Counted from the first letter of the stretch, positions 9,328-17,312 are shown. The stretch: DNA of 64,000 nt from Pseudomonas benzenivorans (GCF_900100495.1 NZ_FNCT01000001.1:609159-673158), one strand, 5' to 3'. Notes: generated by a model not told the origin, from the letters alone. Translations and numbers: made by a program.

Positions 9328-9592
9328 GGTCTGTTGCCGTTTCATCGCGACCGCGCCGGAGCCTGTTTTAGCGCGAGGCAAGGCACGAGACGCGAAGTTT
9401 GGCCGTTCCAAATGAGCGTCGAGAAACGCCGCATCGCGCTAAAACAGGCCCGGCCCTGCGGGTTGCGCGGAAAATCTCGCCATGCGTTGTTGTAGGACTT
9501 GGCAAGGGAACAACCATTACCTGCGTCCTACGCCTAGCCTGGCGAGATTTTTCGCGGCAACGCGGCTTGCGCTGAAACGGCAACAGACCCTA
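9325..9592. mobile_element. miniature inverted-repeat element (MITE-like), 268 bp
   Basis: It is bounded by perfect 19-bp inverted ends, TAGGGTCTGTTGCCGTTTC (9325-9343) and its complement (9574-9592), whose outer TA looks like a TA target duplication. Inside are two nested palindromes: 16-bp arms at 9361-9376/9434-9449, and 11-bp arms at 9471-9481/9541-9551. It encodes no transposase, so it would need one in trans, such as an IS630- or IS5-type enzyme (inference from the TA duplication). The left TA plus G forms the aioA stop codon. Confidence 0.85.
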
Positions 9593-9640
9593 GGGTCCGT
9601 TGACGTTTCGCAGCAGCGCGGCTTGCTGCGAAACGTCAAC
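9591..9640. repeat. 50-bp shrunken relative of the adjacent MITE
   Basis: The first 19 bases (9591-9609) match the neighbouring element's terminal repeat at 17 of 19 positions. The sequence then folds into a perfect 17-bp hairpin (9599-9615 with 9624-9640). The loop and right arm resemble the right end of the larger element. It shares the TA with the 268-bp element. Confidence 0.65.
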
Positions 9641-9683
9641 CGCACTCCCCCGGCCACCCGCAGCCAGCCCCGGCTTCGGCTAG

Positions 9684-9897
9684 CAGGTCGTTGAAAAACG
9701 TAGGCGAGGCAGCCGAGGCTAGGCAAAAACAGGCGAAACGCAGCGTAGCGGAGTAACAGCCGTAGGCTGGCCCGCAGGGCGAGCGAAGCGAGTCAAAAGT
9801 GCAGTTTACGTGTTGTAAATGAGCATTTTGACTGGGCTCGCATACGAGCCTGTTTTTAACGACGCATCGGCAACGCAGGTAGTTTTTCAACGACCTG
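9684..9897. mobile_element. second MITE-like element, about 214 bp
   Basis: Perfect 16-bp inverted ends, CAGGTCGTTGAAAAAC (9684-9699) and its complement (9882-9897), flank a non-coding interior unrelated to the first element. I associate this terminal sequence with short dispersed Pseudomonas elements, from memory and unchecked. No flanking duplication is clear. Confidence 0.75.
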
Positions 9898-9979
9898 TTC
9901 GATCTTCTGCCCCAGGTCATTCTGGCGGCTTGCCTGCCTCACTAGACTGCGCCCAAAGAATCCCGACAGGAGCGTACGG

Positions 9980-11062
9980 ATGAGCGAGCAGAGCGCCACC
10001 ATGATCGATGTAGCCATCATCGGTGGCGGCCAGGCGGCCCTGGCTACCGCCTATTTCCTGCGACGAACCTCGCTGTCCTTCATCATCCTCGACGCCGAAG
10101 AGGCGCCGGGTGGCGCCTGGCGCCATGCCTGGAACTCCCTGCGGCTGTTCTCGCCGGCGACCTGGAGCTCGATCCCTGGCTGGATGATGCCGGCGGATGC
10201 TGGAGGCTATCCGTCGCGCAACCAGGTGATCGACTACCTCGACCAGTACGAGCAGCGCTACCGGTTCCCGCTGCAGCGACCTGTCCGGGTTAACGCAGTG
10301 GAGCGCACGGCGACGGGTCTGCGCCTGCTCGCCGGTGACCAGCACTGGGATGCCAGGGCCGTGGTCAGTGCCACGGGCACCTGGAGCAACCCCTACATCC
10401 CGCCTTACCCGGATGCCCAACTGTTCGCCGGTCAGCAGCTGCACTCGGCCCACTACATCGAGCCGCAACCGTTCGCCGGCAAGAAGGTGCTGGTGGTGGG
10501 CGGCGGCAACTCCGGCGCACAGATCCTGGCCGAGGTCTCCAAGGTGGCGCATACCACCTGGGTGACGCCGGAGCCGCCACTGTTCCTGCCGGATGAGGTG
10601 GACGGCCGGGTGCTCTTCGAGCGCGCCACCGAGCGCTGGAAGGCGCAGCAAGACGGCCGGGTGATCGAGCAGCCGGTCGGCGGCCTGGGCGACGTGGTGA
10701 TGGTGCCGCCGGTGGTCGAGGCGCGTGAGCGCGGCGTGCTCGAGTCGGTACGCCCCTTCCAGCGCTTTACCCGCCACGGCGTGGTCTGGGCCGATGACAG
10801 CCAGTCGGCGGTGGACGTGGTGATCTGGTGCACCGGCTTCAGACCCGCCCTGGGCCATCTGGAGTCCCTGGGCCTGGTTACTGCCGAGGGCCGGGTCGAC
10901 GTGGAAGGTACCCATGCGCTGCAAGAGCCCCGGCTCTGGCTGGTGGGCTATGGCGAATGGACAGGCGCAGCGTCCGCCACACTGATCGGCGTCAGCCGCA
11001 CGACGCGCAGCACGGTAGCGGAAATTCAAGCCTTCCTGGCCGATGAAGTCTCCGCCGACTAA
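9980..11062 (+). CDS. arsO: ArsO-like FAD-dependent monooxygenase
   Basis: A 360-residue flavoprotein with two Rossmann dinucleotide folds: FAD at GGGQAA (residues 15-20) and NADPH at VGGGNSG near residue 174. Between them are the GAWRH and LRLFSP stretches typical of ArsO-type monooxygenases found in ars operons. Its reaction is not established; it is presumed to act on an organic or inorganic arsenic compound, or to supply an oxidation step. The ATG at 9980 follows AGGAG. Its position after aioBA supports an arsenic role. The two genes are now separated by about 650 bp of mobile-element sequence, so co-transcription with aioBA is doubtful. A generic flavin monooxygenase remains possible. 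Confidence 0.72.
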   Translation: MSEQSATMIDVAIIGGGQAALATAYFLRRTSLSFIILDAEEAPGGAWRHAWNSLRLFSPATWSSIPGWMMPADAGGYPSRNQVIDYLDQYEQRYRFPLQRPVRVNAVERTATGLRLLAGDQHWDARAVVSATGTWSNPYIPPYPDAQLFAGQQLHSAHYIEPQPFAGKKVLVVGGGNSGAQILAEVSKVAHTTWVTPEPPLFLPDEVDGRVLFERATERWKAQQDGRVIEQPVGGLGDVVMVPPVVEARERGVLESVRPFQRFTRHGVVWADDSQSAVDVVIWCTGFRPALGHLESLGLVTAEGRVDVEGTHALQEPRLWLVGYGEWTGAASATLIGVSRTTRSTVAEIQAFLADEVSAD

Positions 11063-11145
11063 GGTTCCAGCCCGCCAAGCCTGGGTATCAACAACCACAA
11101 GATGGTGATTATTACCCTGCAGAACAAAGTTATTTCGACCATTTA

Positions 11146-11171
11146 TTGATTAATATCCTTATTAATCAATG
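11146..11171. promoter_or_regulatory. 26-bp palindrome before the 39-aa peptide and dnr
   Basis: Perfect arms ATTGATTAATA (11146-11156) and TATTAATCAAT (11161-11171) flank a 4-bp spacer in an AT-rich block. The outer TTGAT/ATCAA half-sites are Fnr-like but stand 14 bp apart instead of 4. It may be an operator or a structured leader. Confidence 0.5.
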
Positions 11172-11229
11172 CATTATAAATGGAATGCTCCTTGCTAGAT
11201 TTTGCCTAACCCAATACCTGGAGCCCCTC

Positions 11230-11349
11230 ATGAAAAAAGTCATCCAACCCCTGGCCTGGTATCTGCTGCTGACTTCCATTCTGGCCCTGGCCAGCGGCTT
11301 CTCCCTGAGCCTCGTCACCGGTAGCGCCTTCGCCGCCGGTCTCGCTTAG
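11230..11349 (+). CDS. 39-aa membrane or secreted peptide upstream of dnr
   Basis: A short frame starting MKKVIQPLAWYLL, followed by one hydrophobic segment and ending GSAFAAGLA. It looks like a single-span membrane peptide or a signal peptide cut near AFA, which would leave almost no mature protein. GGAG lies 6 bases before the ATG at 11230. The frame opens further upstream at 11146, but that start lies inside the palindrome. It sits 70 bp before dnr on the same strand. It may be a co-transcribed small membrane protein or a leader; no family is recognised. Confidence 0.5.
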   Translation: MKKVIQPLAWYLLLTSILALASGFSLSLVTGSAFAAGLA

Positions 11350-11419
11350 CCAGCAGTTGGGCTACCCTTGGCAGAACGTCACCGGTCAGCCCCCACCTAA
11401 CGCAATCAGGATGCTTCCC

Positions 11420-12103
11420 ATGGTGCTTCATCGCGTACACCACCAGATTCTCCGCAGCCACCACCTGTTCGAGCCGTTGAACGAGGAACAGCTGGACGAG
11501 CTGATGGCCACCAGCCAACTGCTCAACATCGACAAGGGCGAACCGCTGTTCCGCCAGGGCGAACCGGCCCATTCGTTCTATTTCGTGATTTCCGGCGCGG
11601 TGAAGATCTACCGCCTGACACCGGACGGCCAAGAGAAGGTCTTCGAGGTCATCGGCAACCGGCAGACCTTCGCCGAGGCCATGATGCTGATGGACACCCC
11701 CAACTATGTGGCCTCGGCCGAGGCGGTCTGCCCGACCCAGGTCTACCGGCTGTCCAACAACACCTACATGCGCCTGCTGGAGAGCAACAGCCGGCTGCCC
11801 TTCGCCCTGCTCGGCAAGCTCTGCGTGCGCCTGCACCAGCGGGTCAACGAGATCGAGACGCTGTCGCTGAAGAACGCCACCCACCGAGTGGTGCGCTACC
11901 TGATCACCCAGCTCGCGCACCTGCCGGACGGTGGCACCAGCTTCGAGCTGCCGATGGCCAAGCAACTGGTCGCCGGGCACCTGTCGATCCAGCCGGAAAC
12001 CTTCTCGCGGATCATCCGCCGGCTGATCGACGAAGAGATCATCAGCCAGGACGGCCGGCAGATCGTCGTGCTCGATCGCCAGCGCCTGGAACAGTTCGAG
12101 TGA
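11420..12103 (+). CDS. dnr: NO-responsive denitrification regulator Dnr
   Basis: A 227-residue Crp/Fnr-family activator. Its opening MVLHRVHHQ, the central TFAEAMM...DTPNYVA region and the C-terminal helix AGHLSIQPETFSRI match Dnr/DnrD of denitrifying pseudomonads. It has no Fnr-type cysteine cluster. Dnr binds haem, senses NO and activates nir, nor and nos promoters at Fnr-like sites, several of which occur in this window. The ATG at 11420 follows AGGA by 8 bases; an in-frame ATG at 11411 is too close to that site. The TGA stop is directly followed by a 142-bp repeat element, with dnrP beyond it. Confidence 0.95.
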   Translation: MVLHRVHHQILRSHHLFEPLNEEQLDELMATSQLLNIDKGEPLFRQGEPAHSFYFVISGAVKIYRLTPDGQEKVFEVIGNRQTFAEAMMLMDTPNYVASAEAVCPTQVYRLSNNTYMRLLESNSRLPFALLGKLCVRLHQRVNEIETLSLKNATHRVVRYLITQLAHLPDGGTSFELPMAKQLVAGHLSIQPETFSRIIRRLIDEEIISQDGRQIVVLDRQRLEQFE

Positions 12104-12245
12104 GAGGATGTGAAGAAATCGTCGCGAGCGAAGGCAGGTTGCGTTGCGCCGGAGCGCAGCAAGCGGAGTGTATTGAAATACATGAGCATTGCGAGCACCG
12201 CCGAAACGCGAGATGCCGAGCGCAGTAGATTTATTCACAACCTCT
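12104..12245. mobile_element. MITE-like element between dnr and dnrP, 142 bp
   Basis: Inverted ends GAGGATGTGAAGAAATC (12104-12120) and GATTTATTCACAACCTC (12229-12245) pair at 15 of 17 positions. The element starts on the base after the dnr stop and ends 14 bp before dnrP. It is non-coding. Confidence 0.65.
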
Positions 12246-12259
12246 GAGGCCGAGCCGCC

Positions 12260-12448
12260 ATGCCCAAGTGCCTGTATTGCCAGCAAGACAATCCCCCCCA
12301 GGAAGCGGAATGCCGCAATTGCGGCATGCCGCTGCCCGCCCTCGCCGACAGCGCGGGCGAACGCCGCCAGCGGCGCTTCCTGTGGTTCTGCATAGGTCTG
12401 ACGGCGTTCTGCGCGCTGATGATCGTCTGGCTGCCGCGCAGCCTGTGA
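12260..12448 (+). CDS. dnrP: DnrP-like zinc-ribbon membrane protein
   Basis: A 62-residue protein with an N-terminal zinc ribbon, CLYC (residues 4-7) and CRNC (18-21), then a linker and one transmembrane helix (about residues 40-57). It corresponds to the small gene called dnrP that follows dnr in several Pseudomonas genomes; its molecular role is unknown. Normally it would be read with dnr; here the 142-bp repeat element separates them. A GAGG-type ribosome site precedes the ATG. Family membership is fairly sure, function is not. Confidence 0.75.
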   Translation: MPKCLYCQQDNPPQEAECRNCGMPLPALADSAGERRQRRFLWFCIGLTAFCALMIVWLPRSL

Positions 12449-12523
12449 AGCCCATGACGTTGGAAAGCGGGTACCGCCGCGGGCGGCCCCTATGCTGACC
12501 AATCGCAGCGGCGCAGCCTGACA

Positions 12524-13813
12524 TCAGGGGATGGGGGACGGGTTGAGCCGCGGATGGGTTTCCTCACCAAACCAGGCGAGCAGCGCCCCGGAGGCGAACA
12601 TCGCCAGCGCGACGAAGCAGAACGCGGCTTCCATCTGCCCGCTGAAGTGGGCGGCCAAGCCCAGGCCCAGAGCACCGATGGCATAGCCCAGATCGCGCCA
12701 GAAGCGGTAGATACCGATGGCCGAACCGCGCCAGGCCGGGTGGGAAATGTCGGCCACGGCGGCGGACAGATTGGGATAGAGCAGCGCCATGCCGAAGCCC
12801 GAGATGGCCGCCGACAGGCTCCACCAGGCCACGCCGTGGCCCAGCAGCATCAGCGCCACGCCGGCCCCGCAAATCCACATGCCCCACACATTCGGCCGGT
12901 GCCGGCCGATATGGTCGGACAGTCGCCCGGTGAACAGCTGCGAGCCGCCCCAGACGAAACCGTAGATGCCGATGATCCAGCCTACATTCGGCAGGCTGAC
13001 ACCCTGGCGATAGAGAAACAGCGGATAGAACACCCAGACCAGGGCGTCGACGAATTTCTCGACCAACCCCGCCTGGCAGATGGCCGCCAGACGGCGGTCG
13101 CGCCAGGACATGAGGGCGAAGATTTCCCAGCTGCCCGGCCGTGCGGACAGCTGGCGCGGATAGCGCGGCCTGGGCTGTGGAGCTGCGCCCTGAGGATGCC
13201 GGGCCGCTTCGGCCCTGGCCCAGGGCAAGGTGTCCTTGACCCGGAACTGAGTCAGCAGCAGGGCCAGGCCGATGACCGTCAGACCGAACACCAGCAGCCC
13301 GACGCGGGCTCCCAGCAGGGCCGCCAGGTAGGCGGTCACGATGCCGGCCAGGGCCACGCCGAGGTAGCCGGCGAACTCGTTGAGGCCGATGGTCAGCCCG
13401 CGTTCGTCGAGCCGCGTGATGTCGAGCTTGGCGGTCTGGGTCATCGACCAGGTCAGGCCCTGGTTGATGCCGAGCAGCAGCGTGGCCAGCACGATCCAGT
13501 TCCAGTCGGGGGCGTACCAGACCATAGGCGGGATCGGCAGTGCGACCATCCAGCCAATCAGCAGCACCCGCTTGCGCCCGAGCCGCTCGGAAAGCCGCCC
13601 GGCAACGAAGTTCATCACCCCCTTGACCACGCCGAACGCCACCACGAAGGCGCTGAGCAGGACGAAGGAGTTCTTCGGCACGCCGAACTCCGCCTCGGCC
13701 AGCGCCGGCACCACCGTGCGCAGCATGCCGATGGTGAGCCCCACCAGCAGCACCTGCAGCAGCTGGTGGAGGAACTGCTGCAGATTGGCCCGGATACCCA
13801 GCTGAAGATCCAT
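12524..13813 (-). CDS. MFS transporter in an ArsR/sulphur-type operon
   Basis: A 429-residue major-facilitator protein with 12 predicted helices. The loop between helices 2 and 3 carries GRLSERLGRKR, and a charged central loop of about 50 residues (near 200-250) separates the halves. It is last in an operon headed by an ArsR-rhodanese regulator, so it may export or import a sulphur- or thiol-linked compound or an arsenical. ArsJ-type transport of organoarsenicals was considered but there is no partner GAPDH gene. The substrate is unknown. Confidence 0.8.
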   Translation of the reverse strand: MDLQLGIRANLQQFLHQLLQVLLVGLTIGMLRTVVPALAEAEFGVPKNSFVLLSAFVVAFGVVKGVMNFVAGRLSERLGRKRVLLIGWMVALPIPPMVWYAPDWNWIVLATLLLGINQGLTWSMTQTAKLDITRLDERGLTIGLNEFAGYLGVALAGIVTAYLAALLGARVGLLVFGLTVIGLALLLTQFRVKDTLPWARAEAARHPQGAAPQPRPRYPRQLSARPGSWEIFALMSWRDRRLAAICQAGLVEKFVDALVWVFYPLFLYRQGVSLPNVGWIIGIYGFVWGGSQLFTGRLSDHIGRHRPNVWGMWICGAGVALMLLGHGVAWWSLSAAISGFGMALLYPNLSAAVADISHPAWRGSAIGIYRFWRDLGYAIGALGLGLAAHFSGQMEAAFCFVALAMFASGALLAWFGEETHPRLNPSPIP

Positions 13814-13828
13814 GGTTCCACCGTCCGC

Positions 13829-14128
13829 TCAGGGCGCCATGTTGGCTGTGACGATGCGCTCCATATCCGCCGGCCGCGGAGGAACGGACGCGGTCAACCG
13901 CTCGATGAATCCGGCCTTGTCCATGCTCGGCGCGGCATTCCGGCGTTTCTCCAAGCCGATGGTCGAAGGGGGTTTGCCGGACAGCCTGGCACCGCAGGCG
14001 CTGCCCGCCTGCTGTCCGGGGAAAATCTCCAGCTCGGTGGGCAGCACGGCGGCGGCCATCCCCTGCTCGGCGCAACCGAAGAAAAACCACAGAGAAGCCG
14101 CCTGGGTAGCCAATCGCTTGAAAAGCAT
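13829..14128 (-). pseudogene. metallo-beta-lactamase-fold hydrolase with internal deletion
   Basis: A 99-residue frame that reads as two ends of a longer protein. Residues 1-28 (starting MLFKRLATQ, with FFGCAEQGMAAAV) resemble the first strands of MBL-fold hydrolases. From about residue 32 (ELEIFPGQQAGSACG onward to PPRPADMERI) it resembles the C-terminal third of the same family. The middle, including the HXHXDH metal site, is missing, yet the frame is kept. A good GGAG site lies 9 bases before the ATG at 14128. It is probably an inactive remnant; a small adapted protein cannot be excluded. Confidence 0.6.
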
Positions 14129-14140
14129 CGGCAAATCTCC

Positions 14141-14491
14141 TCAGAAAACCAGGACCTTGTCGGCTTCCGCGGTCCAGTCGGCCAACTGACTGAGGGTCGA
14201 ACGCCGAGCCCCCTCGAGCATGTCGGCCTCGGTCATCCCGCGCGCGTCCATGCAGGTGCCGCACAGCGCGACCTCGCCGCTGCGGATGACCTTGCCCAGC
14301 ATCAGCGCCACGTTGTAATAGCCCTCGGGAACCTTCTGCCCGGCTCGGGCACAGCCGACCGCATCGGCCAGCATAAATACCCGCACCTGCTGGCCAGCGT
14401 GGCCGCACAGGGCACCGGCCAGGCGCATGGCGTTGTAGGCCCGCTCACTGCCGTAGGGGGCTTCGTTGAGAATGAACAAGGTGGAACTCAT
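14141..14491 (-). CDS. DsrE/DsrF-family sulphur-relay-type protein
   Basis: A 116-residue protein of the DsrE/F-like fold, probably cytoplasmic. It begins LFILNEAPYGSERAYNA, a typical opening strand and turn. It carries Cys in CGHAG, VGCAR and CGTCMDARGM, the last being the usual active-site region in this family. Such proteins carry or transfer persulphide sulphur. The gene lies between the rhodanese-type regulator and the MBL-fold remnant, a set typical of persulphide handling. AAGGAGA precedes the ATG. Confidence 0.82.
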   Translation of the reverse strand: MSSTLFILNEAPYGSERAYNAMRLAGALCGHAGQQVRVFMLADAVGCARAGQKVPEGYYNVALMLGKVIRSGEVALCGTCMDARGMTEADMLEGARRSTLSQLADWTAEADKVLVF

Positions 14492-14551
14492 GGCCTATCT
14501 CCTTCGCTGAAGATCACCTGCTGATCGCTGTTCCATTCGCCCTGCGGTCCA

Positions 14552-15214
14552 TCAGGCCGCCACCACCGGCAGACCCGCCGCCCGCCACTCGCTCACGCCA
14601 TCGAGCATCTTGCGCACACGGTAGCCCCGGGCCTGCAGCAAGGTCACGGCCTCGTCGGACAGCAGGCAGAAAGGCCCGCGGCAGTAGGCGACGATCTCCC
14701 TGTCGCGCGGCAGTTCGGCGAGGCGCTGCTCGATCTCGGCCAACGGCAGCGAGCGGGCAAACGGTAGATGCGCGGCCGCGTACTCGGCCGCTGGACGCAC
14801 ATCGATGACGATCACCTCGCCCCTGCGCGCCTGCTCCAGCAACGCCTCCCGGCCAACGGCAGCGAGCCTGGTCGGATCGGCCACCAGTTGATCCAGAGCC
14901 TGCCGCAGCTCGGACAAGTGGGCCTCGGCCACCTGCCGCAGGGTCACCCACAACCCCGCCACATCACTGCCGGCGAGGCGATAGATCATGTACTTGCCGT
15001 CGCGCCGGGCGCTGACCAGGCGCGCCTCCTTCAGCGCCTTGAGGTGGGCACTGGTGAGCTTGATGTCGACCGCCAGCTCGGCCGCCAGCACCTCGACGGT
15101 TTTCTCGCCTTGCGCCAGCAACTCCAACAGCTCCAGACGCTTGGGGCTGGAGACGGCCTTGCCGATACGGGCGACCTGTTCGTAGAGCAGGTCTTTCACT
15201 AGTCGCTTTTCCAT
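14552..15214 (-). CDS. ArsR-type regulator fused to a rhodanese domain
   Basis: A 220-residue two-domain protein. Residues 1-95 form an ArsR/SmtB winged helix (helix-turn-helix around KLTSAHLKALKEA); residues about 115-215 form a single rhodanese domain with the loop CRGPFC (Cys178 and Cys183). Such fusions are repressors in sulphur or persulphide clusters, with the rhodanese cysteine plausibly sensing sulphane sulphur. No ArsR-type arsenic-binding cysteines are obvious in the N-terminal domain, so arsenic sensing is less likely despite the aio genes nearby. It heads the operon with dsrE, the MBL remnant and the MFS gene. An inverted repeat overlaps its start. Confidence 0.9.
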   Translation of the reverse strand: MEKRLVKDLLYEQVARIGKAVSSPKRLELLELLAQGEKTVEVLAAELAVDIKLTSAHLKALKEARLVSARRDGKYMIYRLAGSDVAGLWVTLRQVAEAHLSELRQALDQLVADPTRLAAVGREALLEQARRGEVIVIDVRPAAEYAAAHLPFARSLPLAEIEQRLAELPRDREIVAYCRGPFCLLSDEAVTLLQARGYRVRKMLDGVSEWRAAGLPVVAA

Positions 15215-15240
15215 TCTATCAATCTAGCGATCGTTAGAAT
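15213..15240. promoter_or_regulatory. candidate operator of the ArsR-rhodanese operon
   Basis: ATTCTA (15213-15218) and TAGAAT (15235-15240) form an inverted repeat with a 16-bp spacer that covers the start codon and leader, as expected for an autorepressed ArsR-family gene. Confidence 0.5.
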
Positions 15241-15359
15241 GAATGGCAAGCCCTGCTCTGCCACTGTCCTGCCGCTGGGTTACGCCGCTTCGCGGCTACG
15301 CTCAGCGGCCCGCCCCCATCCTACAAAAGCCCCTTCGATCATCGGTTGCCCTGGCCGCA

Positions 15360-17210
15360 CTATGCCTGGGTCAACTGCCGGTACAGCTGCGGCAGGCGCA
15401 GCGGCAGCTGCTGCGGCTGGCGGATCAGGGTGTAGCCGTTGGCGCCGAACATGTACGGCAGGTAGTCGCCGGCCTCGCGGTCGATGGTGATGCAGAACGG
15501 CAACAGCCCCTGGTTGCGCGCTTCCATTACCGCCTGGCGAGTGTCCTCGACGCCATAGCGACCCTCGTAGAGATCCAGGTCGTTGGGCTTGCCGTCGGTC
15601 ACCAGCAGCAACAGCTTGCGCCTCTGCTTGCAGGCGCCGAGCAGCTGGGTGGCCTGGCGGATCGCCGCGCCCATGCGCGTGTAGTAGCCGGGTTTGAGCG
15701 CCTGGATGCGCCCGCGGGTGCCGTCGTCGTAGCGCTGCTTGAACGACTTGAGCTCCTGCAGGCGCACCTGCTGGCGGCGTAGCGAGGAGAAGCCGTACAG
15801 GGCGAATTCATCGCCCACCGCCGACAGCGCCTCGCCGAACAGCAGCAGGCTGTCGGTGATCACCTCGATCACCCGGTGCTGGTCGTCCAGGTGCGCCTCG
15901 GTGGACATCGACAGGTCGGCCAGCAGCAGGCAGGCCAGGTCGCGGCGGTTCTGCCGCTGCTCCATGAACAGGCCGCGCTCGGCGCACTGGCCGTGCTGGC
16001 GTTCGACGTGGAAATCCAGCCAGGCCTGCATGTCCAGTTCGGAACCCTGGGGTTGCTGGCGCAGCCACTGGCGGTCGGTGCGCAGGTGCTCGAACTGCCG
16101 GCGCAAGCGCCGCGCCAGGGGCGCCAGGCGCGGCGGCAACGGCTGCGCTTCGGAGCCGCGCGGCAGCATCAGCTGCAGGTTGACGAAATCGGCCTGCAGG
16201 CACTGTTTGCGGTAGTCCCACTCCGGCAGCTTGATGCCCTCGCCCAGCGGGATGTCGTCGACATCCGCCGGCGGCAGGTCCAGGTGCAGCTTGAGCCCGC
16301 CGCCCTTGCGCTGGCGCTGGCGCGACAGGGCCAGCTCGTCGAGGTCCTCGGCGACCCGGGCGGCGTCCAGGTCATCGCTGTCGTCGCCGCAGCGATCCAG
16401 GTCGATGTGCTCGGACCAGCTGAACAGGTTCTCCAGGCGGAACAGCAGCAGCCCGCCCTTGCCGGTGCTTTCCTCGACCCGCTTGGCGCGCTTGCGCACG
16501 ATCTTCTGCTCGGCGCCCGGCGCCTTCTGATTGCCCTCGCCCTCCTCGTCCTCATAGCCCAGGGCGCTGGCCTGCGGTTCGCCGAGGTTTTCCGCCGGGT
16601 ACAGCCACAGCGGCAGCGGCCAGGGCGCGCGTTCGCTGCGCGGGAACTGGGCGACGCTGCCCGGCTCGCGCAACGCCTGGCACAGTGCGGCCTCCAGTGC
16701 CGCCTCGTCCTTGCCGAGCTGGCGCGGGTCCGGGCGCAGCGGCAGCAGGGCCTCGACCAGGCGCCGGTAGCGCGGGCGCAGCGCCGGGTAGCGCTGCAGC
16801 AGTTCCTGGGTCCAGTGCTGGTTGTCGCGCGCCCAGTGGCGCATCGGGCCGGCCTGGGCGGCCAGCAGCGCCAGCCAGCGATAGAGGTCCTGGTTCAGTG
16901 CGACCTCGGGGTACACCGCCAGGCTCTGCGGCAGGCGCAGGTTATTGGCGTCGCACCAGGCCACCGGCAGTTGCTGGCAGGTGCCGGCGACCTGTTGCAG
17001 CAGGTTGCGCCGCAGCAGCAGGTCGCGGGCGCTGGCCGCTTCCACGCCAACTCCGCTGGCGCCGCCGAGGGCGCGGAACAGCAGGGCCAGCGGGCGCTGC
17101 ATGCTGCTCAGCTCGACCCGTGCCTCGGGAAAATCCGGGCTGGCGTGACGGGTGATGAAGCGGTGCCACAGGCTGCCCACCCACTCTTCCAGTTCGACGC
17201 TGAAGGCCAT
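15360..17210 (-). CDS. norD: nitric oxide reductase activation protein NorD
   Basis: A 616-residue cytoplasmic protein with a C-terminal von Willebrand A domain whose metal site DLSMST lies near residue 430. NorD works with the NirQ/NorQ AAA ATPase to make the NO reductase active, probably by helping insert the non-haem iron of NorB. The middle third is charged and low in complexity (KAPGAEQ, KRAKR). A GTG start is possible at 17219, but AAAGG lies 8 bases before the ATG at 17210. It follows norB by about 100 bp on the same strand. Confidence 0.9.
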   Translation of the reverse strand: MAFSVELEEWVGSLWHRFITRHASPDFPEARVELSSMQRPLALLFRALGGASGVGVEAASARDLLLRRNLLQQVAGTCQQLPVAWCDANNLRLPQSLAVYPEVALNQDLYRWLALLAAQAGPMRHWARDNQHWTQELLQRYPALRPRYRRLVEALLPLRPDPRQLGKDEAALEAALCQALREPGSVAQFPRSERAPWPLPLWLYPAENLGEPQASALGYEDEEGEGNQKAPGAEQKIVRKRAKRVEESTGKGGLLLFRLENLFSWSEHIDLDRCGDDSDDLDAARVAEDLDELALSRQRQRKGGGLKLHLDLPPADVDDIPLGEGIKLPEWDYRKQCLQADFVNLQLMLPRGSEAQPLPPRLAPLARRLRRQFEHLRTDRQWLRQQPQGSELDMQAWLDFHVERQHGQCAERGLFMEQRQNRRDLACLLLADLSMSTEAHLDDQHRVIEVITDSLLLFGEALSAVGDEFALYGFSSLRRQQVRLQELKSFKQRYDDGTRGRIQALKPGYYTRMGAAIRQATQLLGACKQRRKLLLLVTDGKPNDLDLYEGRYGVEDTRQAVMEARNQGLLPFCITIDREAGDYLPYMFGANGYTLIRQPQQLPLRLPQLYRQLTQA

Positions 17211-17312
17211 CTGCTTCACCTTTATCCGGGGCCCTGTCCCAGGGGATCAGGGCCGAATGCAAAACGGCCCGCTGTACCAGCCGGGCCGTCATTCAGTTAC
17301 CGCTCAGCCGAC

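Noticed and set aside
9482..9920. Several 60-95 codon frames inside the repeat elements
   Set aside because: They translate the inverted repeats, have no ribosome sites, and contain no transposase motifs.
11146..11229. Longer 67-aa version of the small peptide
   Set aside because: Its start lies inside the palindrome without a ribosome site, while ATG 11230 has GGAG at the right distance.
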